Program-made: the position numbers and the translations under genes
NCBI GenBank assembly: GCA_033961575.1
Contig: CM066728.1
Span: 180,225,678 to 180,289,677 of the forward strand
DNA length: 64,000 nucleotides
Reading direction: 5' to 3'
DNA from: Aselliscus stoliczkanus
Lineage: Eukaryota > Chordata > Mammalia > Chiroptera > Hipposideridae
The notes under the pieces: model-generated
Told to the model about the DNA's origin: nothing
The model's input: only the letters and a program-made list of their open reading frames with translations
Databases searched by the model: none
Shown: in pieces, positions 35,250 to 47,932 of the stretch
Position numbering within the stretch: the stretch's first letter is position 1
Layout: each line of letters starts with the position of its first letter

Positions 35250-37679
35250 TTTTTTGTCCAAATTTTAACTAGAATTTACATCTTCAGGCTTTATTATGTT
35301 TTACCTCTAACTCACCCACTTGAGGTCAATGATGTGTAAATTAATCCTCTATTCCTTAAATACCTAGCTTGACACAAAAAAGATAATACGTAAGGACTAT
35401 GCTTTTCAGGTACATGAACAATCTACTTATTGGGTCTATTGGGGAGGGGTGGGGAGAGTATGTATCCAGATAAGCATCAGAAAATAATACCCCAAATGAA
35501 GAAATTATTGTTCTATGTTAAAGAAAATGTATTTTTTTTTCTTAGAATTATTTTTGGGTCTTAACAACAACAAAATGACATGTCAATTATTCCCTTTATT
35601 TTTCTTAAGTGAGCATTTGGTTTCAAAATTCTAAAATGGCTAAAGTTACTAAGAAAGACATGTTTTTATGCATCAAACTAGATAATTCCCTACAAAACAT
35701 CTTAATCTGAGATTTAAAAGTAGAACGCTACAGTTAGTATTCATATTTCTGAAACTACATTATTTTGTATCTTCTATTACAAGACATTTCCTGGTATGTT
35801 AAGCAATACTATGAATAATTAAAGTATAATGGACAAACTAAATAAAGGAAAAACATTTTGAAATCTAATATCCTTGAGTTTGTTGTTGTTGTTAACTGGT
35901 TTATTGACTCACTGAATTTTGGCAATTTGCAATCAGTATTCTTTGATGGCTCACGAACACCCAACCATTGCTGTTTAATATTAAACTTTCACAGAGTACT
36001 ACACATATTTTTACAAATGTAACTTTTAGAAATAGATAAATTTTGACCTACCAACATATATTCTAATGTTAAATATTAAAAAACAGTAACATTTCAGCAC
36101 TATCAAAAATAAAAGGACTTCTATACATGTTCCTCCATGATTTATTTTTTAAATCCTTTTGTAAGACAAACTGGAATTCAGAACACAAAGTACAGAGTGG
36201 TTTACGACACAGATTCTTGTGTCACAGAAAGTTCAAGTTATAGTCTTAATTACATACATATGATGTTAAGTACAAAACTCCAGAAATTTTATAACTTTTT
36301 ACTCTCCTTGTTGGTCTAGGATTCTAATGCCTACTTTCACCTTTTTACCTACCCAGCAAATCTTGGTACATGCAAGTAACCCAACCATTCTTGTTTCTTC
36401 TACTTTACCAAAAAGCTTTCTTTAAAAAGTTAAGACAATTCACAGGTAGGAAGAGAAACCTATTCAGTAACAACACGCCAGACAAATAAAAACTTAAAAA
36501 GTAACAAACAAAATGAAAGAATAGTTTCTATTACATAGGACTACGTTTTCTTTGGCCTGGGTCTGTGATCAATGGCAACATGCAAATGTATGTCACCTGA
36601 CTCCATATTCATACATGTAATAAACGTAAAATAAAGGTTTACATACAAATTCAGCAGTTAAATTGTTAACTGACATAGCATAAAAGTATCACTGAATTGC
36701 TCATCTATCTCTTTCATATTGGAGATCTGCTCGTTGTTACTGGCTTTTTAAAATTTTTACTGAACTATTAATCTCAACATTAAGTGACACTAAGCAGCAC
36801 AGACTAATTACCATTCAATGTGAAGTTTACACATGCTGTATAATTAAAATTCTCTTTGCCTGAGGCTGATTAAGACTAACTGAATATCAATATTAGGGAG
36901 AGCATGTGTGCAAAATTCAAACCTCAAATATTTAGGCAAATGACTGTTTAAACATAAATATACATATATTTGTACTAACTTTACAACCTGTGTCTATAGG
37001 GTACAATATTTTTTCATTTACTCAGATTCCACTGAATGCTTCCTTGTTTTAATTTTCTGGAATAGAATGGGTCCCTTTAATCTCTTTCAATTCTACTTGT
37101 CAGCATCCCCAGTAGATGGCTTAAGAAAACAGAAGGTATAACTATTAGTCAGAATAAGGTTTTCTGATTATATGTGGCTTTCAATTTCCATGTTATCACC
37201 ATGCCTTCTTCCTCATACTGCTGATAAGTTAAAGATGATACTTTCTCCAGCTCCTGTTTCTTCCTCAACTTATCTTCTTATTTTTGGCCTTTGTCCTACT
37301 TTAACTGGCATCTGCATTGAGCAACATTTTCCAATCATTCACATCTTGCTCAATGAAATTTGTATATGGACAAATAAACTCTGCTGGCAGAGTTTTATTT
37401 ATCCCTAACCAATAAACTCTCCTAAAAGAGTCTCTTTGTCCAAGGTACATCTTAAAAGGACTTCCTAGAAACTGTAGTCTAGTTCAAGTGGTTATGCATA
37501 TAAAGAGGTCAGAAAATCATGACAGCAAAAATGGGCTTTCAAAACAGAAGTCTCTTCTGTAATGTCATTACATGCATAACAAAAGGCACAGAGGAATGAA
37601 ATACCATCTGAGGCTATAAATAACGTATAAACATTCAGGATTCTGGGGACAAATGAACCTTGAGTTTGACTTACCTTCC
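35250..37679. other. Intronic sequence, no gene seen
   Basis: AT-rich with no repeat I can name. A short GTT run lies near 35880. Confidence 0.4.
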
Positions 37680-38989
37680 TCTACTTCAATCCCACATCCA
37701 ACCCATTTGCCTCTCTTGAACCAGTCAGCTCTGGGAGAGGAGGAGGCAGCAGGGAGTGAGTGGGGCCTGAAGAGCATGGCCAGGGAACTACAGGCACCTT
37801 CAGAGAGGACTGGTGCAGGTTTGCTCTGCCCTGGGCTCCAAGAAAGACTTGGAAGAGTTCTGTACATAGATCACTTCAAAAGTGTGGCCAGCCTCTCTGG
37901 CCCCAAAGTTGCTCAGGAGGCACTCAGTAGAAAGGAGAGTACGCTCTACTCCTGAGGCTGAGGGAGACAAGAAGACGAGAAGGAAGGCAGAGAGTCTCCC
38001 AGGCCATGAACTACACAACATGCCTGTTGTTCTAGTGCAGGCTGAGATGTCTGTAATTTTCATCATTTACAGGATACAGCAACCTAAGGTCTCTTATCAG
38101 CTCAACCTGAACCCCAGTGCACATATAAATAACAAACCTAAGGGTAGGAGAGAGTAGGAGAGAGCAGACCTGACAGATCTTCTGAAGAACACAGAGGAAA
38201 TATCAAAGTCAAAAAATAGTATGACTACGTAAGGAGAGTCAATAGTTTCTACAGAACAAAAAAAAATTAATTAATTAAAATTTAAAAAGTAAAATCCTTA
38301 AGCTGAATAATTCAGTAGATACATCAGAGGAGAACACAGACTATAACTGGTGGCATGAAGGATCAACCGCAAGAAATCTCAGGGCATAAAGTACAAATAT
38401 AAAGATATGAAAATCATAACGGGAAAAGAGAGTAGACTTGAAGAACAGATTGAGTCAATCTAACTAACACACCAACCACAGGAAGAGTTCCAGAAGAATC
38501 TCTAGAAGGAGGAAAAAGAAAAGACAGAAGAGAGGCAATAACTAAAACATTATGGAGGAAAATTTCCGTGAACTAGACTGTACTGCAACTCCAAGATCCA
38601 GGCAGAACTAATGAGAGAAAAGACACGTGCACAAGAACATCACACTGAAATGCTTAAACTTTAAGGATAAAAAGAAAATCTCACAAGTTACCAGAAAGAA
38701 TAATTACTTAAAACTAAAAAGGAATCAAATTAACATTGGAATTCTCGTTTGTAACAATAGTAACAAAGAATACTAACATCTAGACTGCTAGGAGAAAAGG
38801 CAGCACAACCCATACATCTTACATACACATTCAGTATGAAAAAAGTATTTGCCAAAATTTAAGGATTTAAAGAGCACATCGCTCAATGCCCTATCTAAGG
38901 ATGTGAGAAGGGATTTCAACCAAACAATAGCTGAATCAGAAATGAGACCTTTCCACATGGGAAGATGGACAGGAGAGGAAACAGAAGTG

Positions 38990-39107
38990 CAATATACCTT
39001 GCCCTTAATATACCTTAAATATACTCAATACACCTTGCCCTTAATATACCTTAAATATACTCAATATACCTTGCCCTTAATATACCTTAAATATACCCAA
39101 TATGCCT
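38990..39107 (+). repeat. Minisatellite, 36-bp unit, about 3.3 copies
   Basis: The unit contains ATACCTTGCCCTTAATATAC and CTTAAATATACTCA. Because 36 is a multiple of 3, a frame across it repeats 12 residues, but there is no sign that it is translated. Confidence 0.92.
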
Positions 39108-39566
39108 TCACTCTTAATGGATAATAAACTATATGGAATATGCAACATAAGTGCTCAATATGAATTCTAGACACAGACAAGTCTAACAACATTCTGGACC
39201 TAAAAACTGAATTATCCCTATAGAAATTTAGGAACGTTAGAGAACATTAGAGTGTCAAGGTGAGGGAAAATGTTGGTATCATTTTTCACGTGAAAGTAGG
39301 GGTGAAAATTATGAGCAATTGAAAGGGAAGGTGGACAATAATGAAATGGAAAAGTATAGGAGTGTCACATAAACAGGAAACTAGGAAATGGAAATCAAGT
39401 TGAGAATATAAGCAAAATTAAGCAAATTGAAAAAAGTCACAAACATAAATAATGAACAATGTATAAAGTAATAAAATCAAGTAACACTCATTAGAATGAA
39501 AAAAAGAAAAAGCTGAATTCTTCCACTAAAAGATGACTGTCAGGCTGGGTTAAAAAGACAAAGGTC

Positions 39567-39988
39567 GGGCTGGCCGAATGGCACATTGGTTAGGATTTGG
39601 CTTGGGATGCCAGCTCTAAGCAGCAGGGCCCCGGTTCAGATCCCACATGCGGGCTAGTGATGCTGCGCCCTCTACAGCTAAGATGGTGAACATCAGCTCA
39701 ACCTGGAGCTGGGCTGTCCTGAGTTCCCGGTGACAGCCTAGGCTGCAGAGGGGCTGGCTGGCAGCTGGCGTGTACTTTCTTGAGCGATCGTGAGCAGCCG
39801 TCCAATGGTTGGTGAGCGACTGCCTCACCCGGGAAGAGTGCAATGTTAATACCAACATGGGCCAGTGAAGTGACGTCCTCCACAACTAGACTGAAGAACA
39901 AAAGGACAGCAACTTGTCTATTCCCCTTCCCTGATTCCCCAATGCTGTTCCCCTCCTCAAATTCCCCAATAAAATCTTAAAAAAAAAA
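39567..39988 (+). mobile_element. Long T+ SINE
   Basis: It has the head GGGCTGGCCGAATGGCACA, the loop insert AGCTCTAAGCAGCAGGGCC, GTTCAGATCCC, a GC-rich body and the end CCCCAATAAAATCTT plus A. The duplication AAAAAGACAAAGGTC / AAAAAGACAACGATC flanks it. Confidence 0.9.
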
Positions 39989-40428
39989 AAAAGACAACGA
40001 TCATATACAGACTGTAAGAAACACTTAAAATCAAATGACTGAGAAAAATTTAAAACAGGGTGACAAGCCAAGAAATATCAGCTAAGGGCCCCCAAAAGAA
40101 AGCATGAATGCCATATTAATATCATACATGTGGAATTCATGGTTAAGAGGACAAAACAACATAAACAGCTTTTAAAAGCTAAATTGTGTAAGGCAAGAGG
40201 TACTGAATATGTATGTAAAAAAGACTTGAAAAATATGTCATTGAAATGAGAAATCAACACATCTTTGTCAAAAATAGACTGATCTAATAAAATGAGCATA
40301 GACATGATGAAATTGACTAAAACAATCCACAAACTTGATTTAATAATTATATATAGAACTTTCTATCTCTTGAATAAAGCTTACAAATTTTTTCTGAGCC
40401 CATGGAACATTTTAAAAAACCACTCATA

Positions 40429-40848
40429 GGGCCGGCGGAGTGGCACGTTGGTTTGGACGCCAGCTCTAAGTAGCAGGGCCCCGGTTCGGATCCCACATAT
40501 GAGGACCAGTGACACTGCCCTCTACAGCTAACAACAGCTCCACCTGGAGCTGGGCTGAGAGCCACGGCAACGGTGTAGGCTGCAGCCCCTGCTGCAGTGG
40601 GCTGCCATAGACTACAGTGAGGGGCCGGCAGCCAGCATGAGCGGCTGGCAGTCAACGTGAGCTACCAATAGCCACGGTGAGTGACCATCCAGAGGCCGGT
40701 GACCGATCTGCCTCATCCAAGAAGAGGGCAATGATGATACCAACATGGGCCAGTGAAGCAACGTCCTCTGCAACTAGACGGAAGAACAAAAATACAGCAA
40801 CTTGTCTGTTCCCCTCCCCCAATTCCCCAACAAAATCTTAAAAAAAAA
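40429..40848 (+). mobile_element. Long T+ SINE
   Basis: It has the head GGGCCGGCGGAGTGGCACG with part of the D-arm/anticodon region deleted (GTTGGTTTGGACGCC), then GGTTCGGATCCC, a TGAGCGGC body and the end CCCCAACAAAATCTT plus A. AATAAA has mutated to AACAAA. The duplication AAAACCACTCATA / AAAATCACTCATA flanks it. Confidence 0.9.
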
Positions 40849-41513
40849 AAAAAATCACTCATAAAGGAATCATAAAATAAACTTTAAAATACTTCTTTTA
40901 AATCTTTTGAATAGATTATACTGATTTATCAAAATTAGAAAACAAAGACAGAAGCAAATGAAATGATCATTTCATATTTAAAAAAAAAGAAAAAAACTAG
41001 GAGCACAGAAAAACATATGCTCAAAGGAAAATGTATAGTCTTTACTACATTCATTATTTTTAAAAAGGGAAGAGAAGAGACCTGGGAAGGAGAGAAACCA
41101 AGCATAAAAATACACTTAGTACTCACTCTGAGAAACTAGTAAAAGATCCATAAATATGCAAACATTTTAATACCAAATATAATGAAGAAAGTAAAAGCAA
41201 CAAATTTCTCCCACATGTATGCTTTAAAATAAGGGCTTTAAATATAAAGTTAGGGTTCAAATTCCAAAGAAAAAATTATGAAGTTATTTCTGATTTAAAG
41301 GAGACCTACAATCTTCTTTTCAAAATCAACTAAAAGGTAAAGTTTCTTGAACTTAAAATTTCTTGTATTTAAAGTCATGATCAATGATAAAAGGAATAAA
41401 ATTAACAAGGGGAAGCAATTTATAAATATTTCAAAATAGGTAGGTAAATACCAAAAGAAACAGTGAAACAGTTCAAGGTGGTTGAGTGAATGAGTGAGTG
41501 AGCAAGGGGGAGA

Positions 41514-41538
41514 GACAGAGAGAGAGAGAGAGAGAGAG
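41514..41538 (+). repeat. (GA)n microsatellite
   Basis: A short GA run in G-rich surroundings. Confidence 0.85.
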
Positions 41539-41800
41539 TTTTGGGAGAAGGGGTAGAGCAAAGTGGACTGCTTATGATTTTTATGCACCATTTGACTTGA
41601 CACTACAAATGTTTTATTTAAAATCAATATTATAAGACACTAAGATTGTGAAATAGCAATAATTTCAATAATTGGCAGGACTAATAAAAAAATGAACCAA
41701 ATTTATTAAAACATCAAGGATAGCTAGAGGCAACAAAACCAAAAACCTAACATTTAACAGTTGATGTGATAAGGGACTAAAAGAACCTTACACGAGTAGA

Positions 41801-42662
41801 AGAGAAATGGCACTTGAGAATAGCAATGGATGTCTTTCATTCAAAAACAATCTAAACGATCTGTGCATAAAAATCAAACAAAAAACTTGAAATATTTACT
41901 TATACACTCAAGAAAGAGTGAGAAAAGTCTGCTGTCACAGGACACAATGCTTTGAAGGGTTTTACTTGTTTGATTTTTTAAAAAAATAATGTTCTATAAT
42001 TTTTTAAGGTGATACTTAACCAGGAAATTAGAGGGAGCATTACAAATATACCTCCCACAGGTTAGGGAAAAAAATAAATAACACCATTTCTAGACCAGAC
42101 CAGGGACAGCACACAGTTTTAGGGAATTGAAGAATCACATCCTCAAATTCTTCAATTTACCTGGATCTGTACAAAAGAAAGCCAATGCGGATATAACCAC
42201 CTCCAGAAATACCTGTAGGCAAGTCTGCATTTTGCACAATGACAAACATGCAGCAATCATCATATCAGTTAGCTAACAAGTAACAAGAAAGAGGATCAAA
42301 AGATGATGTTGATCATTCAAGGACAGAATCTAGATGAAAATAACAGATTCCCTTCTGCTACACCTGGCTATGAGCTCTATCAATTCTTTCTTAAGACAAA
42401 TTGGCCTTATGTCACAGTTTTATAACTATTAACCCTTTTGCCACAACAGTCAGATATATCTGAATAAATAGATCTGAAATGCTTATACATACAAATAATG
42501 TCACTTATATACAAAGCAGCTCAATTGTTATTATTAAATGCATAAAATAGTCAAAATATCAACTTTTTGTTTTTTGTGGATTTCTGACACATTTTGGAAA
42601 AAAAACCTGGAAATCAATTAACACAGTGAAAGAGTTAACTCAACAATCTTGAGATCTACCTA
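41801..42662. other. Intronic sequence, no gene seen
   Basis: AT-rich and unassigned. Confidence 0.4.
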
Positions 42663-42717
42663 TTATTAGCCACATTTTACAATGAGGAGACTGAGTCACA
42701 GAAACCAATGTGACCAA

Positions 42718-42773
<56 letters not shown>

Positions 42774-42840
42774 TAGAACTGAGATTCAACACCTGGGTGT
42801 CTAATACCTATACTCTAAACCGTAATACTCTAGCTACTTT
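42663..42840 (-). repeat. MIR relic with a (CA)n expansion in its core
   Basis: The reverse-orientation MIR phrases 'cacattttacaatgagga', 'gactgagtcacagaa' and 'gaactgagattcaacacctg' flank a CA run at 42720-42771. The run sits where the MIR core normally reads GGTCACACAGCTAG. Confidence 0.75.
42720..42771 (+). repeat. (CA)n microsatellite, 26 units
   Basis: An uninterrupted CA run of 52 bp, likely polymorphic. Confidence 0.97.
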
Positions 42841-43595
42841 TAGAAGGTCAGTTGGTTTCAAAACCAACTGCCAATCTTGCCAATATAACCTGAACTGAAA
42901 ATGAAAGGATGGGTAGAAAAAGGAAGAGCTCAATGACTTGAAAAAAAAACACTGAACATACCCACAAGTCTAGGCAGAACTATACAAAGAAAGTTCTATT
43001 TAGTTCCAGTAGAAGGGGTACAACTTTTTGGTAGGTGGCAAATATTTTAAAATCAGAGGCTCTTCCTGTATACGTTTCAAGTGGCTTAAACCTTGAGCCT
43101 TTTGTTACCACATTTTTTTAAACTTGGCAGACATTAAAGTAGTTGTATTCAGAGGACTTATGTGATATTGGAAAACCAACCTTTTATATAATATCACTAC
43201 AGAACATATTATCTCGAATTATTTTTAAACATATCACAACTCTATAAGATAGTACATCTCATCTGCCACACTATATAATTTAAAATGACAAAATTTTATA
43301 GTGCTCAAATAAAATAAATGATCACCTCCCTAAAGGGTAGTGTAGGGGAGGTTGCTGTATAAGAAAACTAGAGGATCCTACAAGGCCTCTATGGGAGGAA
43401 TTTGGTAAAGAGGGAATTTGAGAAATTTAGCACAAAAATAAGGAGGCAATAAAGAAAAACAAATGTTAAAGCCACAAAGTAACTGGTTATACAAGAAAGA
43501 AAATAATGACTAACAGTAAACATCTTAGCTGTGAATAAACATTTTAACTAGTCACAACCATAAACAACGTTTACTGATTTTCAACTTTTAGATAT
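42841..43595. other. Intronic sequence, no gene seen
   Basis: Nothing recognised. Confidence 0.4.
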
Positions 43596-43725
43596 TAACC
43601 TACTCAGCTCTACCACTTGCTAAGTGACTTAAATTTCCTTGTCAGTAAAATGGAGATCATATTACATATACTATCAAGGTCAACTTGAAGATTAAATGAA
43701 TTTAATATATGTCAAGTGCCTGTGT
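43596..43725 (+). repeat. MIR relic
   Basis: The phrases 'cagctctaccacttgctaag', 'tgacttaaatttccttgtca', 'gtaaaatggagatcat', 'agattaaatgaatttaat' and 'caagtgcctg' run in MIR order. Confidence 0.78.
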
Positions 43726-43754
43726 GTATATACGTTGTGTTGTACTATAATATA

Positions 43755-43835
43755 TTGGGTTGTTGGAAACATCATGACACATTTTTACAATGAAAAACAT
43801 AGAAAAAATACATCCTGACTTTTCCAACAACCCAA
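43755..43835. mobile_element. 81-bp palindromic mariner-type MITE
   Basis: The arms TTGGGTTGTTGGAAA and TTTCCAACAACCCAA are perfect inverted repeats of 15 bp. Weaker complementarity continues inward to a small centre, and the element is flanked by TA. Size and layout resemble MADE1-type mariner miniatures. As RNA it would form a long imperfect hairpin. Confidence 0.83.
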
Positions 43836-43837
43836 TA

Positions 43838-44519
43838 TATAATATATGTAACATGCTTAGCACATAGCAGGAATTCTATGTAAGTACTTTCAATTACTAC
43901 CACTGCTATTACTACTGCTACAGACAAGCACAGAAAACTTAAAATTTGCATTACATAATACAGTGTTATCAACTGTGACAAAGCAAAAGTAAATGTTTGG
44001 ATAATAAACAGGGAAGGTAGAAACAGGGATGGAGAAAGGAAAGAAACTCTAGGGCTCCCTGAGCTTACAAAGTTGAGAAACAAGAAAAATTGTCCATAGT
44101 TGGTGGAATAAGAAACTACCACTACTATGTTTAACATCTAAAAGGTTATATCCTAGAATTTAAAATGGTATCATATGGGGGAGGACAGGGGTGGGGGAGA
44201 GGAGATGAGCATATAGTTTGAAAACTCGTGGCAGTAACCCTAAAACTTAAAAAAAGCAATCAATCAATAAATAAGAAACAGCTCAAGTGTTTCCTTCCAG
44301 GAACTGCAAAGGAGACTAGGGAAGAATACAACATAAGACTTTGGGTTTTGCTAAACACTATCCTTTGCTATTTAATTCTTTTAAACATATACATGCATTA
44401 TTTTGATATAAATTTCTTCAATTCCCTAAATGTAATTTTATATTCTCTATGCTTTCACTGTGCCCATTTGCACTTCAGAGATTTTGTGACATAAATTTTG
44501 AGTTTAAAAACTAAAAAGA
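43838..44519. other. Intronic sequence, no gene seen
   Basis: Nothing recognised beyond a G-rich patch near 44175-44205. Confidence 0.4.
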
Positions 44520-44520
44520 G

Positions 44521-44995
44521 AGGGCCTGCAGAGTGGTGTGTTGTTTAAGAGCTGGCTTGGGACGCCAGCGGCCCAGGTTCAGATCCCACATATGAGGGCC
44601 AGTGACACTGCCCTCTACAGCTAAGATGGTGAACAACAGCTCCACTTGGAGCTGGGCTGATGTGAGTCCCCAAGTACGGCACAGCTTCAGCCCCTGCTGC
44701 AGTGGGCTGCCATAGGCTACAGTGAGTGACAGGCAGCCAGCGTGAATGGCCAGCAGCCAGCGTGAGCTGCCAAGAGCTGCCGAAAGTGGCTGTCCAGAGA
44801 CCAGCAACTGATCTGCCTCATCCGGGAAGAGCACAATAATAATGCCAACATGGGCCAGTGAAGCAATGTCCTTCACAACTAGACTGAAGAACAAAAGGAC
44901 AGCAACTTGTCTGTTCCCCTTTCCGGGTTCCCCAATGCTGTTACCCTCCCCCAATTCCCCAATAAAATCTTTTAAAATAATAAATAAATAAATAA
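44521..44995 (+). mobile_element. Long T+ SINE
   Basis: It has the head GGGCCTGCAGAGTGGTGTG, stem-loop TTGGGAC, GGTTCAGATCCC, a long TGAGC/CAGCC body, the end CCCCAATAAAATCTTTT and an (AAAT)n tail. A frame on the minus strand across it is not a gene. Confidence 0.9.
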
Positions 44996-46146
44996 ATAAT
45001 AAAAAAGAAACAATTCAACTATCTTCCTGTGTTTAAAAAATTTTCAATTTTCCTTCTAATGTGGTTTGACTGTTATATATTTTTTTCCTAGTATGAGCAA
45101 ACTACCGTCAAGCTCTAAGCTATAGATTTAGCTGAGGAGAGTTAGAACACATTTTGAGTTTTACTCATTATACTTATACTATTAAAAAGTGAAGAAAATA
45201 AAATTTATAAATCATAAATTCAAATGGAAACAACTAAAACATTTCTTTCAGTTCAAAAGTGAACAGTCAGTAGCAGTTCAATTTTCATTCCCCTAACCTT
45301 ATGTTCAAAAGCATTAAAAGCAAATGCAATAAATGTTTTTTTTATATTAAAAATATATTGTAGCACTGTATCTGCATGTAAACATGAAATTTAACTATAA
45401 AATATCCATTGGCATGAATATTCAGTATTGTACAAAATCATATTCCAAATAGACAAAATTTTAAAATGCCTTCCTTTGTTAAATGACTAGTTTCAGCTAT
45501 GTTGTATGTACTACTAAATACTTTTGTTTCAGAACTCGACCTCATTTTAAAAGCTCCTATTTATATACTCGCTATTCCCTAACTTGCTATGAATTAAATT
45601 CTAAGTTATAATTAAGTACTGTTAATAGTAAGTTATATTTAGAAGACTTTGCTATTTCAACTAAACTTCTGTTTACTTTTGTGGTTTGAAACTAGAGACT
45701 GAAATAATAATTATATCACTTCTCTTTCTAGGTTTATGTATATTTAGCTTTGTGCAATTTCCATTTTGTAAAATCAGCTTTAAACTTCTTGCCAGATCAT
45801 TCTAGTCCTCTCTTTTAGTACTAGCTGGGTTTCTGACAATGAGGCTTGAAAGTAATTGTCACTCAGAGAAGAGTCCATCTTCAACATATACCACTAATCA
45901 CAATGGAGTAGTGGAAGTATAAGATGGAAACCAGTGCCTGACACTACAAATTCAACAAATAAACTGCATAAATAAAAAACCCAAAGAGAGACTAAATTAA
46001 ACAACAGGAAAATATAATCATGGTTATACTGTCTTGTTACCTTCTCTCAATAGTTATTCAATACATACTTATTGAGCCTCTGGCATAAGCAAGAAACTAT
46101 GCTGAAACTGACAGACATACCCTGGTTTCAGACATACTCTGGTTTC
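44996..46146. other. Intronic sequence, no gene seen
   Basis: AT-rich. A 17-bp near-tandem pair ('gacatacyctggtttca') lies at about 46114-46148. Confidence 0.4.
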
Positions 46147-46169
46147 AGAAGATTGCTAGGCAATCTTCT
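46147..46169. repeat. Perfect short hairpin
   Basis: Arms AGAAGATTGC and GCAATCTTCT are separated by a 3-nt loop. No T run follows and there is no gene beside it, so a terminator role is not suggested. Confidence 0.8.
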
Positions 46170-47932
46170 AATTTTCAGCAATAAGGTAGAGTCTTTGAAA
46201 CTCTCACTACAATACAACTAGATATTGGATAATTATAAAACTCTTCATTGCTGGGGATATTTAAAAAAAATGAAAACTCCAAGAATCAAGAACATATGAA
46301 AGAAATAGAGAGAGCAAAGAGGAAAAGAGAGAAACTAAAAAATGAACTGTGACCGATAGTCAATCATGAAATATGCGGTTACCCAAATGGCACACAGGCC
46401 TATGTTCACTCATGCCTCTAAAGACCAAACCTGGGGACCACAGCATAATTGGAGACTGAATCTCAGAGTTTCTCAGAAACCCAGGAGAAGCCTTTACAAA
46501 TCTGCTATTGGGGAAAAGAATGCTGAATTCAGGCTTCAGGGATCCCAAAGTTCAGCTAAATCAAATATGAACTCACAACTTTAAAATATCACAAAGAGAT
46601 AAGCCACCATGATCTGAGAGTCTGTAAAGGGGCTTAAGGATCTTAGATACTGGAATCATCAGATGCAGAATATAAAATAACTATATATAAAGTGTGAAAA
46701 GAAAAAAAGTTGAAACCCAAAAGGTGACCGAGCAGTAAGAGATGAATAAGAATGACCAGGATACTGAGCAGAAAAAAATGAGACTTTAAGAACTGGAGCA
46801 GGATGGGGAATCACTGTTGGAATAAATACTTCAGTGGATTAAACAGCAGATTAAACACTGCTGAAAAGAATTAGTGAACTGGAAGACAGATGTGAACAAA
46901 CTGCCAGAATGCAAAGTTACAAGACAATGAAAACTACAAAACCATTTAAAAGACACATGGAGAACAGAAAAAAATAACATCTAATCATAGACTCAGAAAA
47001 AATATAGGTAATATAGGCAAAAATATAGGTAATCTAATGGCTGAGAATTTTCCAAAAAGATAAAAGTCATGAATCCATAGAAAGAGTAAATACCATATTA
47101 ATATAATAATATTATAAATATAAATTTAATATAATAATATAATATAAATATAAGTACATATAAATATATACTAAATATAAATATAATAGAAAAATATTAA
47201 AAGAAGAGGTAATAGATAAAACTCATCACTTCCTAATTATTTTACTACATAATATTATTGTCTGTGCTCTTGGTGATTATTTATGTCTGTTAATCAGGAT
47301 AGTGGAAATGCTTCTCAACTCCACAATAACTGACATAATATGGTGAGAGTGTTTATTTACACCACAAACATAAGCAAACACTAAAAACCAGGAATCCTCC
47401 CTCACCAGGAGGTAGCTGCTAAACATCTACTTAGCATAACTGTGAATTAGACTGACATAAGACTTCACAAAAACAAAAGAAAAATATTTTGAAAACACTG
47501 AAAGTAAATGTCAACCTAGAATTCTATAACCAGCAAAACCACTTTTCATAATAGGAGCAACTCTCAAAACTTTTATAGTATAACAAAAAATAAGACAGTT
47601 TACTAATAGTAGACTTGTACTAAAAGAGCTTTCACAGGATTTACTTCAGGAAGAAGGAAAAGGAACTCAAGAAGAAGTTATAGTAATACAATTAAACTGA
47701 AAGTTAAAACACACACACACTTTTTTTTAATTTAAAAAAAACACTACCCATTTGGAAATGTAAAAACACACTTCTAAACAATTCACAGGCAAAAGAAATT
47801 AAAATGGAACATTTTTAATTCATTATATTGAAGAAAAGAAACACTACACATTAATTTGTGGAATATAGTTAAAACAATACTTAGAAGGACAATTTTAGCC
47901 TTTAATGCTTACATTTGAAAAAACAACTGACA

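Larger units (their letters stand above)
37680..41800 (+). mobile_element. Old, decayed L1 (5' UTR, ORF1 and ORF2 start)
   Basis: A GC-richer part at about 37680-38150 resembles an L1M 5' UTR ('tacaggcaccttcagagag', 'gctcaggaggcactcagtag'). ORF1-like phrases follow at about 38400-38900 ('gaagagttccagaag', 'ccaagatccaggcagaac'). ORF2 endonuclease-like phrases flank a SINE ('tcaggctgggttaaaaagac' and 'gccatattaatatcatac'). No frame is intact. The right boundary is uncertain. Confidence 0.6.

Noticed and set aside
37568..38157. Cluster of frames on both strands, considered as a missing MLLT3 exon
   Set aside because: The content resembles an L1 5' UTR, and no residues of the YEATS or AHD exons are present.
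38990..39107. CRISPR-like array
   Set aside because: There are no unique spacers; it is a simple tandem repeat in mammalian DNA.
42710..42898. Thr-His repeat frame
   Set aside because: It is a translation of the CA microsatellite.
44511..44954. 147-codon minus-strand frame
   Set aside because: It lies wholly in a long SINE, and similar frames recur in other SINE copies.
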